Position numbers and translations under genes: made by a program | The notes under the pieces: model-generated | Database searches by the model: none | The model's input: only the letters and a program-made list of their open reading frames with translations | Told to the model about the DNA's origin: nothing | Shown here: piece by piece, positions 61,086 through 64,000 of the stretch | How positions within the stretch are numbered: position 1 is the stretch's first letter | How the letters are laid out: every line of letters starts with the position of its first letter | Assembly (NCBI GenBank): GCA_947476255.1 | Contig: CANJPY010000008.1 | Span: 1-64,000, forward strand | DNA length: 64,000 bases | Direction of reading: 5' to 3' | From: Chthoniobacteraceae bacterium | GTDB lineage: Bacteria > Verrucomicrobiota > Verrucomicrobiia > Chthoniobacterales > Chthoniobacteraceae

Positions 61086-63869
61086 CTATTGGCTGACAAC
61101 ATTGAGCCAGACCGCTGGAGTGGTTTGTCCTCCATCGCCTTTTGCACGAAAAAAGATCTGCCGGCGGCCTTCCTGTGCCGTTTTCGCCGCAGTTAGAAAA
61201 AAATCGCGTTCCGTGGTTTCCTCTAGGATTAAGAGGCCGTTGAGTCCGATATTGTCGACGTACACGCCGTGGGGCAGGTTCCTGCCGGAGTCTTCGTTTC
61301 CAAATTCAATACGGTCTTTAAAATCCAGACGTTGGGTGCGGAGTCTTGCTGTGATCGTTTCGCCCGGGTGAATCACAAGTTCCAAAGGCTGCTCTTTGGT
61401 GGGAGCTTTTCCGTCTTTAGAAACGACGATGGCGGTTAGCTTTGCCTTGGGTCCGACTTCGATTGCCCCCAAGCCTTGCGTGATGTGCTGAACGAGCTTT
61501 CCTTGAATGGTTGCGCTCGCTCGCAGCTTCGTGCGGGCCGCAACCTCCGGGGTAGGTTTGGTGATTCCGGCTTCTGCGTAGATGGACCCAAGGGCGAAGT
61601 TTTGGCCGGCCTCGATGAAGAGAGGTGTGGTCGCGCTGAAGCCCGGAGGAAGATCGTCAAGGTCCACACGAATGGGCCCTTCGAAGCCGTCTTTCCGTTC
61701 GGCCTTCACTTGAAATTCACGCCCGCTCCCTGGGCTCACCTTCGGCGCCATCCCTGCGGAGAGCGTCACTTTAAAATCTGCCTGAGAGTGTTGGCTTAGG
61801 AGTCGGTAGACCGCTTTCTCTCCACCGAAACCGCGTGTGTCCATGAGCCTCAAATAGTAGGAGCCCTCCTTGGGCGCGATAAAGTGCAGGACGGAGTCGT
61901 GTCCGCCCATGCGTGATGCATCATCGTCGTTTTCAAAATACAAAGGAAAGACGGGAAGGCCGTTAGAGGGAGGAGTGCTCCCCGGTGGAAGCGGGCGCAC
62001 TGTGTAGACAGGCTGTCCCAATGGATGGGAAAGCGCTGTTGTATCGAAATAAGTCTGCCGTGTGCCTTGTCCTGGGTAAACGAGAAAGCCGGAGTCTGGT
62101 CCGCGTGGATACATCCAGAGTTTCACAACTTCTCCGTTGCAGTAGAGCAGTTCGTTGAGGTCCATTTCGGGCCAGTGCTGAATGCGAAAATCTCCCGAGG
62201 TATTGGCGTCTTTGCCGCGGAAGGTGAGCCACGAACTGCGCGTGGCTTGTAACAGAAGTCTCTCCACGGGATTTCCTTGGGCATCCCTGATTTCCAGGCG
62301 CGAGTCCAAAGTTGATTTCTCGCGTTCTGCGAAGACTTCAAAGGTGAAGGCTTCGCCCATTTTTGCGTCGAAGCGGAATGTGTCTATATCACCCGGCACT
62401 CCTATGGATCCGGTGAGTTCCGAGGGGATACTCAACTTCTGGGCTTCTGAGAGGGTGTTGTTGGGTTCGTGTTCCTCCGTTTTTTCTGGAGGACCATTTT
62501 TCACCGCAGGGTAATTCGCGTCGCCGGAGGTTGCATTCGCCGTTAGAGCTGTGGTGCTAGGTGCGGGGATGGCAAACGCTGCGATGCTTCCGTCCATGCG
62601 TGATACCATCATATTTGCACCTTTGTGTGCCGGGTGCATGGAGGTGATTGTGTCGGGTTGCAAGGGAAGGTTCTGCAGCAACTCGAGGGCCGGCAGGCTC
62701 CAGGTTTTCAAGGTACGGTCGAGAGCAGTGCTCACGAGGCGGTCACCTGAGGGGAGTATACTGAGGGCGTTGATCGTCGCTTCGTGCGCAAAGCGCGACT
62801 CAAGCATCGGATTAATCTCCGCTTTTTCCCTGCTCTTGAGTTTCCACAGCCTGATGCGGCGGTCCGCTCCTGCGCCGACAATAGCATTGCCGTCCGGCGT
62901 GAACGCGACACTAAATTGTTCTCCTTGGGGTTCCTTCAATGTGTCGAGGCGCGTGCCATCCTTCACAAGCCACACTTTGATTGTTTGGTCGCCGCTGGCA
63001 CTTGCGAGCAGTGTGCCGTCCGGACTGAAAGCCACGTCGAACACGGCTCCATTGTGTCCGTTAAAGGTGCGCAACTGCTTTCCACTTTGAGCATCCCAGA
63101 GCACGATTAGAGAATCATAACCTGCAGTTGCCAAGAGTTTACCGTCCGGAGACCAGCGCGCTGCGTACACAAGGTCTCGATGTCCTCCCTCGAGGATTAA
63201 TTTTGTGCCGGGGTCATCCAGATTCCAGATAAGAGCGCTGCCGCTGATGCCTGCGATACCTGTGGCCACCGCCAGGCGCATCCCATCGCGGTTAAATTGA
63301 ATCGACGTGACTTTCCCGGGCAAACCGGTGAACTGCTTTTCTAGCTTTCCCGTCCTGGTGTTTTTGATTTCCACAGTCTGATACCGAGCTGTAGCGAGAC
63401 GACTTCCATCAAAGGATGTGGCTGCCGCTGTCACCGCTTTGGCGGGTTTAACGCTGAGCTTCAAATCTGGAACAGTGACAAGGGTGAGAATTGAAACATC
63501 CGGAGCGCTCGGTCCGGGAGCGCCTGCCATTAACCATGCGTCCAAAACCGCAAGATCGGCTTCCGTGGGTTGCGGTTCTTTTTTGGGTGGCATGGCAGGC
63601 TTTGAGCCATGGATCACTTTGTGCAGTAAACTTGCCTCGCCTCCAGTTTTAGGAAGGGGAGATCCGTTTTCGCCTCCCTGCTTGAGGTTGGCGAATGTCT
63701 CTAAATTGAGTTCGCCTTCCTTTTCTTTGCCGCTGTGACAAGCGGAACAGTAGTCTCGCAAAATCGGAGCTACGTCCGCATGAAAATCCGGCGCTGCACC
63801 GGAGTGAAAAGCAACCGCGAGGGAAAGGAACGCCGCGGTAAGGTGCGCGGTTTTCATTGGAAAACGCAT
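61086..63869 (-). CDS. secreted haem c / WD40 / PPC-domain protein
   Basis: A 927-residue protein. A signal peptide (about 1-26) leads to a planctomycete-type cytochrome c domain with YCSACHSGK near 41-45 and the Met-containing SKPAMPPKK. Next are WD40 repeats (about 170-470; FSPDGTLLASASGDQTIKVW, WSPDGKLLATAGYDSLIVLW), then a pre-peptidase C-terminal domain (EHEPNNTLSEAQKLSIPSEL), then beta-rich domains. In PVC bacteria such genes follow DUF1549/DUF1553 and precede or follow DUF1501 genes. Here the DUF1553 tail lies directly upstream (34 bases), so a co-transcribed set is likely. Start 63869 or 63857. Confidence 0.83.
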   Translation of the reverse strand: MRFPMKTAHLTAAFLSLAVAFHSGAAPDFHADVAPILRDYCSACHSGKEKEGELNLETFANLKQGGENGSPLPKTGGEASLLHKVIHGSKPAMPPKKEPQPTEADLAVLDAWLMAGAPGPSAPDVSILTLVTVPDLKLSVKPAKAVTAAATSFDGSRLATARYQTVEIKNTRTGKLEKQFTGLPGKVTSIQFNRDGMRLAVATGIAGISGSALIWNLDDPGTKLILEGGHRDLVYAARWSPDGKLLATAGYDSLIVLWDAQSGKQLRTFNGHNGAVFDVAFSPDGTLLASASGDQTIKVWLVKDGTRLDTLKEPQGEQFSVAFTPDGNAIVGAGADRRIRLWKLKSREKAEINPMLESRFAHEATINALSILPSGDRLVSTALDRTLKTWSLPALELLQNLPLQPDTITSMHPAHKGANMMVSRMDGSIAAFAIPAPSTTALTANATSGDANYPAVKNGPPEKTEEHEPNNTLSEAQKLSIPSELTGSIGVPGDIDTFRFDAKMGEAFTFEVFAEREKSTLDSRLEIRDAQGNPVERLLLQATRSSWLTFRGKDANTSGDFRIQHWPEMDLNELLYCNGEVVKLWMYPRGPDSGFLVYPGQGTRQTYFDTTALSHPLGQPVYTVRPLPPGSTPPSNGLPVFPLYFENDDDASRMGGHDSVLHFIAPKEGSYYLRLMDTRGFGGEKAVYRLLSQHSQADFKVTLSAGMAPKVSPGSGREFQVKAERKDGFEGPIRVDLDDLPPGFSATTPLFIEAGQNFALGSIYAEAGITKPTPEVAARTKLRASATIQGKLVQHITQGLGAIEVGPKAKLTAIVVSKDGKAPTKEQPLELVIHPGETITARLRTQRLDFKDRIEFGNEDSGRNLPHGVYVDNIGLNGLLILEETTERDFFLTAAKTAQEGRRQIFFRAKGDGGQTTPAVWLNVVSQ

Positions 63870-63903
63870 AAGAACAAGGTTGGAGTGGGCTGGGGCAGCG
63901 GGT

Positions 63904-64000
63904 TCAGTGCTGGAAAAGAAATTCCCTGCTTGTGAGAAGGGCCCAGAATAAATCCTCGATGGCCGCTCGTTTTTCCGCAGGTGCAATTGCGGTCAGCATG
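63904..64000 (-). CDS. C-terminal end of a DUF1549/DUF1553 (PSD1-type) protein, cut by window edge
   Basis: Reading the minus strand from the right edge gives 31 residues ending in a TGA at 63904: EKRAAIEDLFWALLTSREF followed by LFQH. The block DLFWALLTSREFLFQH is the hallmark end of DUF1553 (DLLWALLNSKEFLFNH in typical members). The rest of the gene is outside the window. The stop is 34 bases from the start of the next minus-strand gene, supporting an operon. Confidence 0.75.
   Translation of the reverse strand, partial: MLTAIAPAEKRAAIEDLFWALLTSREFLFQH

Overview
The window most likely comes from a Gram-negative member of the Verrucomicrobiota (PVC superphylum); genus cannot be set from sequence alone. 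The main evidence is the large secreted proteins that join sorbosone-dehydrogenase-like propellers, HEAT repeats, haem c (CxxCH) motifs, WD40 repeats or cupredoxin domains, plus the tail of a DUF1553 protein at the right edge. A fused LpxC-FabZ protein, LpxA and an LptF/G permease show an LPS-type outer membrane. No rRNA, tRNA, CRISPR array, phage or transposase gene was recognised.

Layout. 1-8.3 kb: a cluster of short palindromes, ispE, a minus-strand run (secreted protein, AEC permease, two tail-anchored coiled-coil proteins, ogt, mutL), then a BsuPI-like secreted protein and an MFS nucleoside-type transporter. 8.4-18.9 kb: a 1337-residue SGNH/dehydrogenase/HEAT/cupredoxin protein, a ROK kinase with a SIS isomerase, a 40-residue lipoprotein, an L,D-transpeptidase, asd, a redoxin/haem/copper-monooxygenase fusion and a thioredoxin-like protein. 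18.9-29.6 kb: a minus-strand urea regulon with the order porin, urtABCDE, a small HPGHD membrane protein, ureABC, ureE, ureF. A consensus sigma-54 site precedes the porin, terminator-like hairpins lie before and after urtA, and neither ureD nor ureG is present.

29.8-45.3 kb: hypothetical secreted and repeat proteins, a Tm-1-like (UPF0261) protein, a two-gene ABC transporter without a binding protein, dnaX-ybaB, a miniature DUF1549-like protein, an AsmA-like protein, glgA, lpxC/fabZ and lpxA. 45.3-48.2 kb: a structured non-coding leader (G-quadruplex motif and five CCGT-N4-ACGG hairpins) ahead of clpC. 48.5-55.1 kb: rhlE-type helicase, a metallo-beta-lactamase-fold protein, an LptF/G permease, a HemW-like protein and bioB. 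55.2-64 kb: a secreted oxidative/carbohydrate set made of an FAD oxidoreductase, a DUF1080 protein, a dehydrogenase-haem c protein, a haem c-WD40-PPC protein and the end of a DUF1553 protein.

How genes work together. The urea block is a complete capture-and-hydrolysis route: outer-membrane channel, high-affinity ABC uptake, then cytoplasmic nickel urease, predicted to be switched on by nitrogen limitation through sigma-54; two maturation factors must come from elsewhere. LpxC/FabZ, LpxA and LptF/G serve lipid A synthesis and LPS export. The PVC-type secreted proteins look like a periplasmic electron-transfer and sugar-oxidation repertoire. The most unusual non-coding signal is the hairpin array before clpC.
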